Assembly: GCA_027382625.1 (NCBI GenBank)
Contig: JAJKFJ010023816.1
Span: 1 to 30,835 of the forward strand
DNA length: 30,835 nucleotides
Source: Tetmemena sp. SeJ-2015
Taxonomy: Eukaryota > Ciliophora > Spirotrichea > Sporadotrichida > Oxytrichidae
Direction: 5' to 3'
Shown here: positions 10,925 through 20,422 of the stretch, in pieces
Layout of the letters: every line of letters begins with the position of its first letter
Numbering within the stretch: the first letter of the stretch is position 1
Translations under genes and position numbers: made by a program
The notes under the pieces: model-generated
The model's input: the letters and a program-made list of their open reading frames with translations, nothing else
Databases searched by the model: none
Told to the model about the DNA's origin: nothing

Positions 10925-11705
10925 ATGTCAATTCAGATGAATAAGCAACGATAGAAGCAGGCACTAGTCAGAGAGGATGAGGAAGTCAAAATCAACAAGA
11001 GGTTACAGATAGGACAAACGGAAGAGCGAAGAATCTGTGATCGACAGAGAGAATGAGATGAAGGATATGCTTAACTAAATGAAGGCAGGTCACGAGAAGA
11101 TGTCCCAACAGAAGTTACTGATGAATTCAGCGCTGCGGAAGTTGGAGAAGAGGCTGGATGATCAGAGATTGAGCCTGGCAGACATGGAAGCGCTGATTGA
11201 TCTTAAGGATCGCAGGGACAGCTCGATAGTTTACCTCGAAGAGAAATCCCATTCAACGAAATGCTTGCCCGGAGGTACAGAGCTCACTACATTCCGTGCC
11301 TAGCCGCATCTAAGGAATCTAGCCTTGGAATGGCATCAGCCAGGCCAGGATTGTTTGCACCTGAAGATGAGCAGCAACTGATTGAAGATAGTTATAATAG
11401 AGTTGCTGCATGGGCACTACTGGATTAGACTATCAAACCAACTTCCGAAAGCTATCTAAGAATGGAGCGAGAGGCAAACAAGATTCGCGAATCAATGAGT
11501 AGGCAGGAGCTCTCAATAGAGGGCCATTACTACTCCTCTGGGAAGAGGAGCCTAAGAAACCTGATGATAATTTTGGAGAGCAGCGAGTCATTCTCATTAA
11601 GCATAAGGAACGACGCTTTGATCTACTTCCTGGTTGGGCAGATAAGAAAGGCAGGGACATACATTCAAGAGCATGAGATCTGGAATCAATGGAGAAATAA
11701 TGAGA
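10925..11705 (+). pseudogene. Broken coding tract (part 3), coiled-coil rich
   Basis: Three plus frames take turns. The first is 10925-11056 (KQRQKQALVREDEEVKINKR). The second is about 11037-11380 (KMSQQKLLMNSALRKLEKRL, a likely coiled coil). The third is about 11279-11705 (LFAPEDEQQLIEDSYNRVAA). Near 11525-11675 a further frame also reads well (WEEEPKKPDDNFGEQRV). Such frame hopping is the mark of small indels in a once intact coding region. It ends in the GA microsatellite. Confidence 0.42.
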
Positions 11706-11708
11706 GAT

Positions 11709-11709
<1 letters not shown>

Positions 11710-11741
<32 letters not shown>

Positions 11742-11755
11742 AAGAGAAAGAGAGG
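11710..11755. repeat. (GA)n microsatellite
   Basis: A purine run of GA and GAAA units. The Ser/Leu-rich ORFs on the opposite strand here are artefacts of this repeat. Confidence 0.9.
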
Positions 11756-12012
11756 AATTCCTCCAAGCGCTGATTCTCCCCGAAGCCCCACACATGGAGG
11801 AGAATAACAGAATTCTTGGCAAGAGAACCAAGTAAAGATGACAATGAGAAAAGAACTCGTAGATTGGGCTTAAATAATTCATTAAGCTATAATATAGTAA
11901 GCTCGCTCGAGTCAAGAATTTTAATTATCATATATATAATGATTCGAAATATCTTCTGCTTTATAATTGGGATATAAAGCCCAATCTTGTAATATTAATA
12001 TTTACCTCTGAA

Positions 12013-12693
12013 ATGGTGGACTCCAAGACGATTATCGACCAACTTTCGAAATGCAAAAAATCTAAGTAGAATCTCTATGAGGCTACCTTGATAGATCAGT
12101 TCTCTCTGCCCTGCATCAAGTCAAAGCTCGTCACCGAAGACTACATTATGAACGTAATAAATGGCTCTACCTGGTGTCCTCACTATCGAGAGATCAGACT
12201 TCTTCCCTGCCCTTCCCACCTACTATGGATGTACTCGTTAAGAAGCTGCAGGCTTTCGTAGAAAGGCTGAACAAGAATCTTGGCAAAGAAAAGTCTCACA
12301 TGCCCGACAAAAGAAGGATCCTGGCTTTTCTCTCCACGCATTCACCAAAAGACGAAATCTTCACGAAAGATTATGTCGCCCCAGAGGTACAGAGAGTGGA
12401 CACAATCTATCGCACCGTTGATTTGGCACCTACCTTCTTGGAGGGATTGCCTCAATCTCTGAGGTGGGGATAGGTGCTGAGGCTGGGTTTCGCGAGCAAG
12501 GGGGAACGCCATTTTAAAGTACATGCGGTTGAGGGAGGATCGGAAAAAGATAGAATAGCAGTTCAAGAAGGAGAAGGTGGAAATGGAAATGCAGAAGCAG
12601 AACAAGGCGAAGTTCAGCGAGAAGTTAGCATTCACACCGCAGCAGCAGGCGGCCAAGGAGAGAACACCTTACAAAGGGAAGGCCCTAGAGTGA
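12013..12693 (+). pseudogene. Broken coding tract (part 4), coiled coil at its end
   Basis: It starts at ATG 12013 (MVDSKTIIDQLSKCKKSKQN). A second frame covers 12174-12480. The end is read in a third frame, with a long Lys/Glu/Gln helix (EDRKKIEQQFKKEKVEMEMQ) then FSEKLAFTPQQQAAKE and TGA at 12691-12693. At least two frame changes are needed to join them. It is the last coding piece of the GC-richer block. Function unknown. Confidence 0.42.
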
Positions 12694-13171
12694 TCTGACC
12701 GAGCGACCATGAAGTGATAAGAGCAACGTCCGTTCGTGTGAGCGAGCGATAGCTTTAACTTAAATTTTTAATTTCATCTTTGTGCTGCTAATTAGGTAAG
12801 AGTCCTTGTGATTTTTTCTCCTTAGCCAGTCTGACCAACACGGCACAATAAGGTATTTTGTGTGAGCGATTAAAACCGGAAGACACAAATGTGCTCAGGA
12901 TGTGAGCCAACGGGGGAGTTGGTATGCGAGTTCCACTGGGATTCTCTCTCGTCCATAATATGAGAGCGGTTCGTCATGGCCGTTACCGTGAGGTCATGGG
13001 TTGACGTGGCATCAGGGACAGGTCACACCAGTTATGATCGTTTTTTAATAGGTGATATAAAAGCTTATTATATAAATACCCTAGCGGGGTGCTTAATTCT
13101 GCTAATAATCTGGTCTAATCTAATTTATCTTTGAGTATCTACTCGGGAGGGATTAGGACGCCTGTGTTGTG
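12694..13171. other. Non-coding end of the GC-richer block; possible element terminus
   Basis: No coding frame is supported. The part from about 13003 to 13110 contains TGACGTGGCA, an AT-rich TATATAAA stretch and CCCTAGCGGGGTGCTTAATT. The same order of motifs, in diverged form, recurs in the 130-bp IES of gene 3 (30143-30272). This could be the end of a transposable element. Confidence 0.4.
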
Positions 13172-14128
13172 TTAGTTAGCTCGGAGACCATGGCCTTCCC
13201 CCAGTCTTGTTAAGCACGGACCAGAGCGGCTCAATTGGGTTGATTGAGCAGCTGTAAGGCGGTACGTACTAAATAGAGTAGCCAACAGGAAGGGCAGACG
13301 GACCTTGCTGCTCTTGTGGATTAATAGATTATCCATGAGAAGGATGCTCCCGAGTGTGAGGCGCAGAGCTAGCTCGGTGAGAAATGCGAGGAATTGCCGG
13401 AGTTGTTGCTGCCGACGATGGTCTTGGAGTGCAGGAGACCTCCAGTCTCGCTGATAGCTCCTATAACAGTCATAAACTTGCCGCGCATGCTGGGAATTTG
13501 TACGTTTTTGAGCTCCTTGAGCAAGCTTCGTTTGGGATACTGCCATGCGTTGAAGATTGACTCATCAATGTAGACCAGGTGACGGCCCTTATAGATCTAC
13601 CGGTTCACTCTCCTTCTCCTCCTTGCGTATTTCAGCGTATACTCAGCGCTGTACTTAATTATGTCTGAACACTTATCTTAGCCCGAAAGTCAAGAGCAGT
13701 GGTATCCCATAGTGGAGGTGGAGGTTGTGGGAGCGCTGCTCCAGGTTGAGATGGGCTGTTTCTTTAAGGACCTCAATGGATGCGACTCGCTGCTCGGTCT
13801 CCGTGGGAGCAGATGCCGGCGCCCTCTCTTGCTCTTATTGGCCACAACGGTGTAGTTATTCTTGCCCCTGCGCTGAAATTATCATATTAACCACTCCTGT
13901 GCTGAATCCAAGAATGTTTGCAACTGCAGTATAGGTAAGCCTGGGATGCTTGTCCGAAGACCTGCCATACTCTAAGCCTGAATGGCCTGGCTTTCTTGAT
14001 AGCCTTCGATTTAGGCTGAGGTCTCCAAGTAGGGTATGATGTTCATGTCCAGAATGTGCAAATGCGAAAACGGCTGTGCGAGGTGGGAGGAACAAGTAGG
14101 GTCGAAATCCTGGAATTTCCGCTTTCAA
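13172..14128 (-). pseudogene. Decayed DD34E transposase (Tc1/IS630 type), copy 1
   Basis: The minus-strand pieces follow the order of a DDE_3 transposase. First comes a helix-turn-helix-like part near 13890-13970 (TAVANILGFSTGVVNM). The first catalytic Asp is in VYIDES (codon 13564-13566), followed by VIGAISETGGL. The second Asp is in LLMDN (13331-13333), and the Glu is in NPIEPLW (13230-13232). The D-to-E spacing is 33-34 residues. At least three frame changes separate these pieces: between HTH and first Asp, before LLMDN, and between LLMDN and NPIEPLW. The enzyme would cut and paste its element in the nucleus; this copy is inactive. Terminal inverted repeats were not identified. Confidence 0.78.
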
Positions 14129-15559
14129 GTTTTATCGCGTCTTTGGATATTCCATTTGGAATAAGAATTGATTATATTTGTAATAACAAAAATTGATGAC
14201 AATCACTTCCTATAAGTGGCTTCTCCAATACTTATTCAGAGCACTAAGGTACTAATATGTTAAAATATGCCCCAAGAGTATGCTTTTAAGCTTAGTATGA
14301 GTTTGGTTTCTCAAAGATTTAATTTTATTCCTTCAAAAAAGCAAAATATGATCTATCCTGATCATTTAAGACGGTACTTGAAAACTTTTTTACGACCTAT
14401 TCAATGGCTGCTATCAAACTCTTATGACTTTTTAAAATTAATTTGAATAATTAGCTAGAAAAATGATAGATTTTCATCTTAATAATCAACTATCAAATGA
14501 TATTAATGTAATTTCCATTCAATTATACTTAAGAATTTAGAAGATAAGTATTGATCAATTTTTTGCTGAGTACTAGCAGACTAATTCTTAATTATTTAAG
14601 ATTTAAATATTTTGGTCTCTATATTTTAATATGAAGATCAGCAAATAAAACTCATAATATACTATAATAATAACAAGAATCTTTAAGTGAGAGTATTCTT
14701 TCACACTATTAGTAGCGTCAATGTTGAATTTCTCAAGAAATGTCTTAAGCTAAGTCACCTTCAAAAAATCATCAAGCCATCTGGTTAAGATATCTTCTCA
14801 GTATAGCATAAAAGTTGAACACCTTTGACAACTTCTAAATATTTCTAGCAGATGAAAACAGAAAGTGTTCTATTTTACTACGAAAATTCAGACAGATTCG
14901 ATTCTTAAAAACAAACCGAAAGCAAAAATTTAAATAGAAAAAGAATCATGAAAATTAGGACTCAATGAAGGTAAGAAATTAATTAATTAAGCCCGTGAGT
15001 GATGATCAAATAATCCCGTACATAAGTTGACACGAAGTGCGACATAAGTCAACTAATAAGATTTCTGAGATTCAGAAATCCAAATTCTCATGCCGAGTCG
15101 TGAACCTAGATGACGTGCCGAGAGATTAATCAGGCTACTGTCATGAGCTAATCTACGATATTTGAGGTCTGCCGAGTTAATAGGAGCCGAGATTTGAAGT
15201 CATGTGAAAAAGTCCATCCTGTCTCTATTCTCACATTAGACCATCTGTGATACCTATTGAGAGATCAGACTCTTGATTAGTAGAAACTCCTCTCGCTTGC
15301 TCAAAGGTGCTAACTCTTTCACAGAGTAGTACCCTGATAGGAGATTAGGCATCAGCTAGTTGAGAAAAGTGTATCTCAACCATGGGATAACATACAAGGT
15401 CACACCGCTCAGGCTACCGTATTCCTATAAGCCGGCTTTGCAAAATTCTCTAGACATAAGTTTATGCGTACCAATAATTTATGCAGCACCTCACCCAGGG
15501 GCACTATCATGCACTTGGACGATACCATATTAAAACCTTACTTAATTCGACTTATGTCA
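14129..15559. other. Spacer with no supported gene
   Basis: 14129-15000 is AT-rich without convincing coding. 15001-15560 is GC-richer and carries ACATAAGT-type motifs (15022, 15044, 15455) and a TGACGTGCCGAG motif near 15110. It may be the 5' part of the second transposon. Confidence 0.4.
15455..15466. repeat. CATAAGTTTATG palindrome, copy 1
   Basis: Preceded by CTAGA, as is copy 2 at 17761. Possibly a recombinase or transposase binding site, or an element end. Confidence 0.45.
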
Positions 15560-16560
15560 TGGGCCAAGCGATACATACACCAAACCCTGCTATAAGAGGG
15601 ATCAAGGATAAGACCCTAGCTGTAGTGATGGTCATAAGCGCTGAGAGGGAATAGAGTACTATGATATCAGAGAGAAAGCTATTTTGATTGAGGATACCCT
15701 AACCTGCTTGAGAGTTATAAGTGAAAAAGCTCCTTACAACTCCCTGGGAATAATTTTGGATAACCTGAGAGCTCATCATTCCAAGAGAGTAGGAGATTAT
15801 TGCGAAGGGCTCAGTATTAAGCTCCTCTTCAACGGTCCCTATTCCTCACCTTACGACCCCATCGAGGAGGTCTTCTCGAGAGTGAAGAGAACCTACAAGA
15901 CAAGCTTGGCTCAGATAAACTTTTAAGCCAATGATAAGCAACATATCAGCATTGTCTCTGGCGCAATTGAAAACATAAGACAGAAAGAAAGCAAAAAGAC
16001 AGTTCAACGAACGAATTTGAAGATAAGAAAGCTCATCTAGAGTGAATGAAATATTTAAAGAGTTTAAGATGATAAAGTCTATTTATAAACAAAAGTTTTG
16101 CTCAAATCAGCTGTCTCATAAAGCTTGAGATCTAAAGACATAACGGCGATAGTAGAAATCAGAGATAAATGAGGGCAAATGTTAATTGTTAAGAGGATGC
16201 TAGAAGAAACTCTTGGAGCAAGTGAAAGTCAACTCAATCTTTGTTTTAAAATGTTTTGAGAATTAATTAGATTTAATTATAGTGAAAAATTTAATGAAAA
16301 AAAATAGAGGGTAGTAAGAATGGAAATGAATAGGAGGTAAATCAGTGGCAGGTAAGTTGTCTGGCTTCAAATCTCTGTGAATAATACCTTTTTTGTGCAG
16401 TACTTTAAGCTAAAATATTAAAATTATTAAATTAGCCATCACAAATCATTAAAAAAGATCTCTAAAGCCGCCCAGCCAATATTCTAAGTGGCAGTGACTG
16501 CCATCTTTAATTATAAAATGGTTGATTAATATTTAAGATTTTGTAGTGGCTGATGATTAA
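15560..16560 (+). pseudogene. Decayed DD34E transposase (Tc1/IS630 type), copy 2
   Basis: The frame covering 15684-16049 holds EGIEYYDI (from about 15650), then LDNLRAHHSKRV with the second Asp (codon 15759-15761) and PYDPIEEVFSRVKR with the Glu (15864-15866). This gives exactly 34 residues between them and the Pro-Tyr-Ser motif of DDE_3 transposases. A segment TLAVVMVISAE just upstream is in another frame, so there is a frameshift near 15645. The first Asp was not found with confidence. Past TGA at 16047-16049 the same frame stays protein-like, crossing TGA at 16170 and 16257, to about 16470. This copy differs clearly from copy 1 and lies on the other strand. Confidence 0.75.
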
Positions 16561-16572
16561 TTTTTAGTGTGA

Positions 16573-17476
16573 TCAGAGTTTTTAGTGATTAGTTGTTTTT
16601 ATTAAGATTTCGCTGGCTCGTCTTCTGGCACTAGAGCTATACTACTAGTACTACCCCCCCCCCCTCATAAAACCAGTCAGCTAAATATTTTCAAGCTTGT
16701 ATTAAGTTATTCTACCTCCGCAATTAACTTCGATCATGAGCTATTAGCAGGAGATGATCTCATGATAGACATGTCGTGATCTCCTTGGAAGCTTGACATA
16801 TTATTGATAGCTAGGCTAGTCTGCTCTCCTCTATACTACAGGTAGGAGAATCCCATTTCGAAGCTCTTTCGTTTCTTTTGCTGTTATCTCCCTTAGTGCA
16901 TACTGGAAAGGTAAGGAAGAGCCTCTAAGCTCTTGAGTATCCTAGCTTATCCCTATCGTGTCCAGCTTTTCCTCCTCAATCTGACTGAATGTGAATGCTT
17001 GCTGCTAAGATCTGACAAGCCGAAAAAGGTACTCACCACGGAGTGTGGAGAGCAATGAATAGAAGAATTTTTGCTCAGGTAAATCTCCAGTCTCAGGATA
17101 GTAATTAAGATAGCGTAAGACTTCCTTGTCTCCCCTTATCTCCTCAAACACAGCCTGCACAGAGATTTCGGGAAAGTTGGATACATTTAACCCCACTAGA
17201 TCAGCCGAATGAGTTCTTTCTGGCCAGGGAGGACATCTCTCAAGAACCTCAGTCTTCTTCTATGACGGCAAGTTGTAGCCTTCTACAATATAATAAGCTG
17301 CGCGATTTTTTACATTAGTACTTGAGATAGCTGTGTAGATCAGCCTTGGAGCTGAACTTTCCCACGAGCTGCTTGGAGTGGATGAGCTGCTTCTGGTTTA
17401 CGCTGTGTTGCTGTCTCATGCTTGAGTTCATCTCGTCCAAATTTGAGGTCTCTAAAGTTTTAATTATTAAAGTCAT
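16573..17476 (-). pseudogene. Unknown 300-codon protein gene with a one-base frameshift
   Basis: Very protein-like minus-strand frame. An N-terminal part (ATG at 17476 or 17431; MNSSMRQQHSVNQKQLIHSK) leads to LHSYLKYQC. After a run of six A on the minus strand (17306-17311) the next frame takes over and runs to TGA at 16573-16575. It includes YYIVEGYNLPS, FPEISVQAVFEEIRGDKEVL and LPRRSRHVYHEIISCQQLM. One base fewer in the A-run would join the two, so this is either a fresh frameshift or a sequence error. I recognise no family. Its ATG at 17476 lies inside the foldback element. A C-run of 11 (16654-16664) encodes Gly near the end. It may be an accessory gene of a germline transposon. Confidence 0.6.
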
Positions 17477-17641
17477 CAGGTTGAAGGTAAAAAAAAGATC
17501 AAATCTGATACAAGGAAGGGGAGGTTTGGTGACTTTTTTATTAATGTGATATATATATAAATTAAATTTATAAAAAAGTCACCAAATCTCCCCTTCCTTG
17601 TATCAGATTTGATCTCTTTTTTTACCTTCACCCTGATGACT
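17471..17641. mobile_element. Foldback (MITE-like) element with 71-bp arms
   Basis: Arms 17471-17541 and 17570-17641 are near-perfect inverse copies (for example GATCAAATCTGATACAAGG and GTCACCAAATCTCCCC with one or two mismatches), separated by about 28 bp of TA-rich loop. The transcript would form one long hairpin. The outer ends continue weakly as TAATA/TTATT. Confidence 0.85.
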
Positions 17642-17682
17642 ATAATATTAGAATGAACCAATATAAATTAATTAAATGCCTT

Positions 17683-17708
17683 ACATAAGTGGAGATTTCT
17701 ACTTATGT
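17683..17708. repeat. Inverted repeat ACATAAGT...ACTTATGT
   Basis: Eight-bp arms around a 10-bp loop. It shares its sequence with the CATAAGTTTATG palindromes nearby. Confidence 0.5.
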
Positions 17709-17760
17709 ATTAGGAATCTAAGTGACTGCTAATCGTAAGAGCTTAATTGATCACCCTAGA

Positions 17761-17772
17761 CATAAGTTTATG
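17761..17772. repeat. CATAAGTTTATG palindrome, copy 2
   Basis: Preceded by CCTAGA, like copy 1. Confidence 0.45.
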
Positions 17773-17830
17773 TATGGGAAAACTAATAGTACCTTTGTGA
17801 GTTAGTGGGTAGCGGGCAGCATGCATGGCC

Positions 17831-17925
17831 AGCCCTAGGTCAGCCCTTGGTCGGCCCTTGGTCAGCCCTTGGTCAGTCCATGGTTAGCCCATGGTCATCC
17901 CTGATCAGCCCTTAGTCAGCCCGAA
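17831..17925. repeat. Tandem repeat, about 12-bp unit
   Basis: About seven diverging copies of CAGCCCTTGGT. They overlap the 3' end of the small minus-strand ORF and supply its TGA stop. Confidence 0.8.
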
Positions 17926-18085
17926 GCTAGATCAAGATTTTTGAAGTGATCCTAAATAGCTCCACTCCCCCGAGGGTGCTGCAGAGCTGCTCAGCATTCT
18001 CAATAGACGATGTCAATGGACTAAACTCTAGCTTGCGCCTGCAATATAGCTGCTTTAAAGCCTGTGAGGTAAGTTTGGTGCTCAT
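17873..18085 (-). CDS. Small ORF, 70 aa, unknown function
   Basis: Starts at ATG 18085 (MSTKLTSQALKQLYCRRKLE) and ends in TGA at 17873-17875 within the tandem repeat. The composition is good: a basic N-terminus, then SIENAEQLCSTLGGVELF and a hydrophobic helix. It is divergent from the ORF at 18215, and the two share the 18086-18214 spacer with a CATAAACTTATG palindrome, a possible promoter or element centre. Possibly truncated by the repeat. No family recognised. Confidence 0.42.
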
Positions 18086-18123
18086 ATTTTATATGAAGCT
18101 TATTAAATATTAAATTCCACAGA

Positions 18124-18135
18124 CATAAACTTATG
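18124..18135. repeat. CATAAACTTATG palindrome, copy 3
   Basis: Same palindrome with AC instead of GT in the centre; preceded by AGA. It lies between two divergent small ORFs. Confidence 0.45.
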
Positions 18136-18214
18136 AATAGCAATTAATAGCGAAGCAGGCGGTAGCTTCTGCCTGGAGATAAGAATATTCCTCAAAAAAG
18201 AAGAAAGGGCGACG

Positions 18215-18373
18215 ATGGCTTTGGAGAGTGGCTAGAACTTTAGCATACGAGAAGAGTGCGATGATCTAAAGCAAGGCGAAGCGGCCTTCGAGTCCTTCAA
18301 TCATGCTAATTCTGCACTAAAATATTCAAGCCCGCTGAGCTCAAGAGGAATTTGCAAGTTCACTTCAGACTGA
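18215..18373 (+). CDS. Small ORF, 52 aa (frame open from 18137), unknown function
   Basis: ATG at 18215 starts MALESGQNFSIREECDDLKQ; TGA is at 18371-18373. The frame is open upstream to 18137 with equally good composition (CLEIRIFLKKEERAT), so the real start may be earlier. No domain is recognised. It sits at the right edge of the GC-richer transposon-like region. Confidence 0.4.
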
Positions 18374-18746
18374 AGGGGCCTACACTTAGCTTAAGTAGAA
18401 TGGGCATTACAGGTGCTAAATATGTACTAACCAAGAGTAGCGGCTTAATATAGGACTGAATTTTTTTAATAAGAAAATTAATTAGTAAATACAACCAAGT
18501 GTAATACAAAGCAGAAGACAGTAGTGTGATATAAAAATGCGAAGGAAATTTGAATTTATCAATATTTTGTGTCGTGTATTTATTAGGTCGTAAAGATTAT
18601 GGAACCTATAGGCAGGATATGCAAAGTTATTTTGTCTAATCATTCAGAGTAGCAAGAAGAAACCTAAATAATTGTATGAGAATGGAATAACTAAAAAATT
18701 AGAATTAAGAAATAGAATAAAGCTTTATAAATCTCTCTAACTCTTA
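18374..18746. other. AT-rich, no supported gene
   Basis: Mostly AT-rich. It could contain further coding pieces of the RING gene to its right, but none could be joined with confidence. Confidence 0.4.
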
Positions 18747-18755
18747 TTAATTTTC

Positions 18756-19008
18756 CTTATTTAATTTTATTTATGCCCTATTTTGAGAAATGGGGATTAT
18801 TCGAATGATGATTAGACTTACCATTCTTTTTTTTAGGAGTATAGTAAAAGGATTGGTGGTTCTTTTAGCCTTGTCAGCGCAGTAGAAGGAATAAATTTGA
18901 ATTGCTTTCCATTTTAGCGTAAAATAATTATAAAGTAAATTAATTCTATTTGTTATTTGTGATTATGATCTATTAAATTCTGCACTATATTTAACTTTTT
19001 TAATTTTC
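18756..19008 (-). other. Probable IES of the RING gene, pointer GAAAATTAA
   Basis: The 9-bp repeat is in the same codon phase on the gene side. Removal changes a Lys/Gln-poor tail into ENQQELERFIKLYS, a natural helix continuation. Length 253 bp including one pointer copy. The end of the following segment is unknown. Confidence 0.5.
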
Positions 19009-19410
19009 TCTCTTGACCTATTTGATTACGTTTAGAGCCTGCTCGAGTGTTTTAGGAAGAGTATTTAATGCACTACACTCCTGCATGTGTTTTAAATAGT
19101 CCTCATACCTTATCTTCTGCTTGCATTCATCAGAGTAGGAGCAAAGAAATTCGAAATTATTGAGCGTGCGCATTATTACCTTTATCGGTGGCTCTAGATT
19201 ATTTTATTGGCAGTTATTGGGACAGCTTTGCGGCCCTTGAATGCAGCTGAGGCAGAAGAATTGGTCACACACAGAACAAAACACAGGCTGCAGTACAACT
19301 CCTCTGCAAAATTTGCAAATGAACTCCTCAGGGAAGTTTTCGCCATCATATCTTTTGGAAAAGAGCCCAGGATCTAGAAATCCAATGCTCTAGTTATTGT
19401 CTTGGTCCAT
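19000..19410 (-). CDS. RING/TRAF-type zinc-finger protein, first coding segment
   Basis: ATG at 19410. Residues 32-67 form an all-Cys RING-like cluster: CKFC, then CSVC, CLSC and CPNNC (Cys 32, 35, 45, 48, 53, 56, 63, 67). A TRAF-type finger follows (CSYSDEC...YLKHMQEC), then the start of a helix (LPKTLEQALNVIKQVKRE). Such proteins are often E3 ubiquitin ligases; that role is inferred from family only. The frame is uninterrupted over this piece. It would run on to TGA at 18874, but the tail past 19000 is low-complexity. The repeat GAAAATTAA at 19000-19008 and 18747-18755 suggests the next segment lies left of an IES. It is a shorter relative of gene 1. Confidence 0.8.
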
Positions 19411-20422
19411 CCTCGGAATATTCGAATTACTGTAGAAATATTAATTCTTAATTACTTTTTAAAGCAACTTATATATTCAGAGAGCATATGATTGCATTTC
19501 GTTCTTCAACAAGAGAAATATAAAATATAGATAATATAATTGTCTAATTAGGATTTATCTCATGTAATTTTATAAAATTATTATTAATTAATATCCCTAA
19601 TTTGACTTTTAAACATGAAAAACCAAAGCATTGTTAAAACTTAATGTCTGAAGTGGCCTAAAAGATTGAGTTATACCTGATAGTTATGAAGAAAGATCAC
19701 AGCTTTAAAAAATTTCTGACAACTTCCCAGAAAGACAAGACACTTGGAATTCCAATGATATCATTAAAATTTATTTTTGAGAGAGAAAAGCGATTTAATT
19801 TTTAAAAGGATGATTTTTCTAATAATCCTAGCTTACTATTGGTTGTACCTTATTTTAAAAGAAAGTCTTTTTTATTTAACTTAGATTTCACTTGAAAATC
19901 AAATTTATGATCTGCTCATGTTCTGTTTGACATTCGATATTCATGAACGATTACTTAATAAATTGCTTCTTGCTAAGTTTGCAATTAAATAATTTAAACA
20001 CTTTAAAACTAGAGTTAAATTATTAAAATTGGATGAGAATAAATAAAAATAATTTATTCACTTTAAAATAACCACCGGAGGTAAAGAAAAGTTATTCTAT
20101 TAAAATATAATCAAATTAACAAAATAAAGCCGTTTTAAACATTAAAAACTCTCTTATTGAACAAGTTCTTCATACTATTAATTCTTCTTCATTTTTAAAA
20201 TTAATATATGCATTTAAAATTATTATTTTGAAGCGAATTTGTGCTTATATTTTATAAATTTAATAAAAATTTTAAAGTTTTTGTTTTCACCCAATTTATA
20301 CTCCTCTAAAATTCTTTCTAATAAAAGTCTTTAAAGTAAATTAATCTGAATGTTAAATGAATCTGAATCTAGAATTTAAAAGAACTTGTCGAAATAGATT
20401 AAAGAAATAAATTTAATGATTC
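19411..20422. other. AT-rich spacer between the RING gene and gene 1
   Basis: No coding piece was found on either strand. It lies 3' of gene 1 and 5' of the RING gene. Confidence 0.5.

Noticed and set aside
11433..11915. 160-aa minus ORF with Ser-Leu repeats
   Set aside because: Its centre is the complement of a GA microsatellite; the plus strand has the better composition.
16654..16664. Run of 11 C as a regulatory signal
   Set aside because: It lies inside the unknown minus-strand frame as Gly codons and is more simply a homopolymer expansion.
17346..17661. Two ORFs (plus 17346-17549, minus 17476-17661)
   Set aside because: Produced by the foldback arms; the open reading follows from the palindrome, not from selection.
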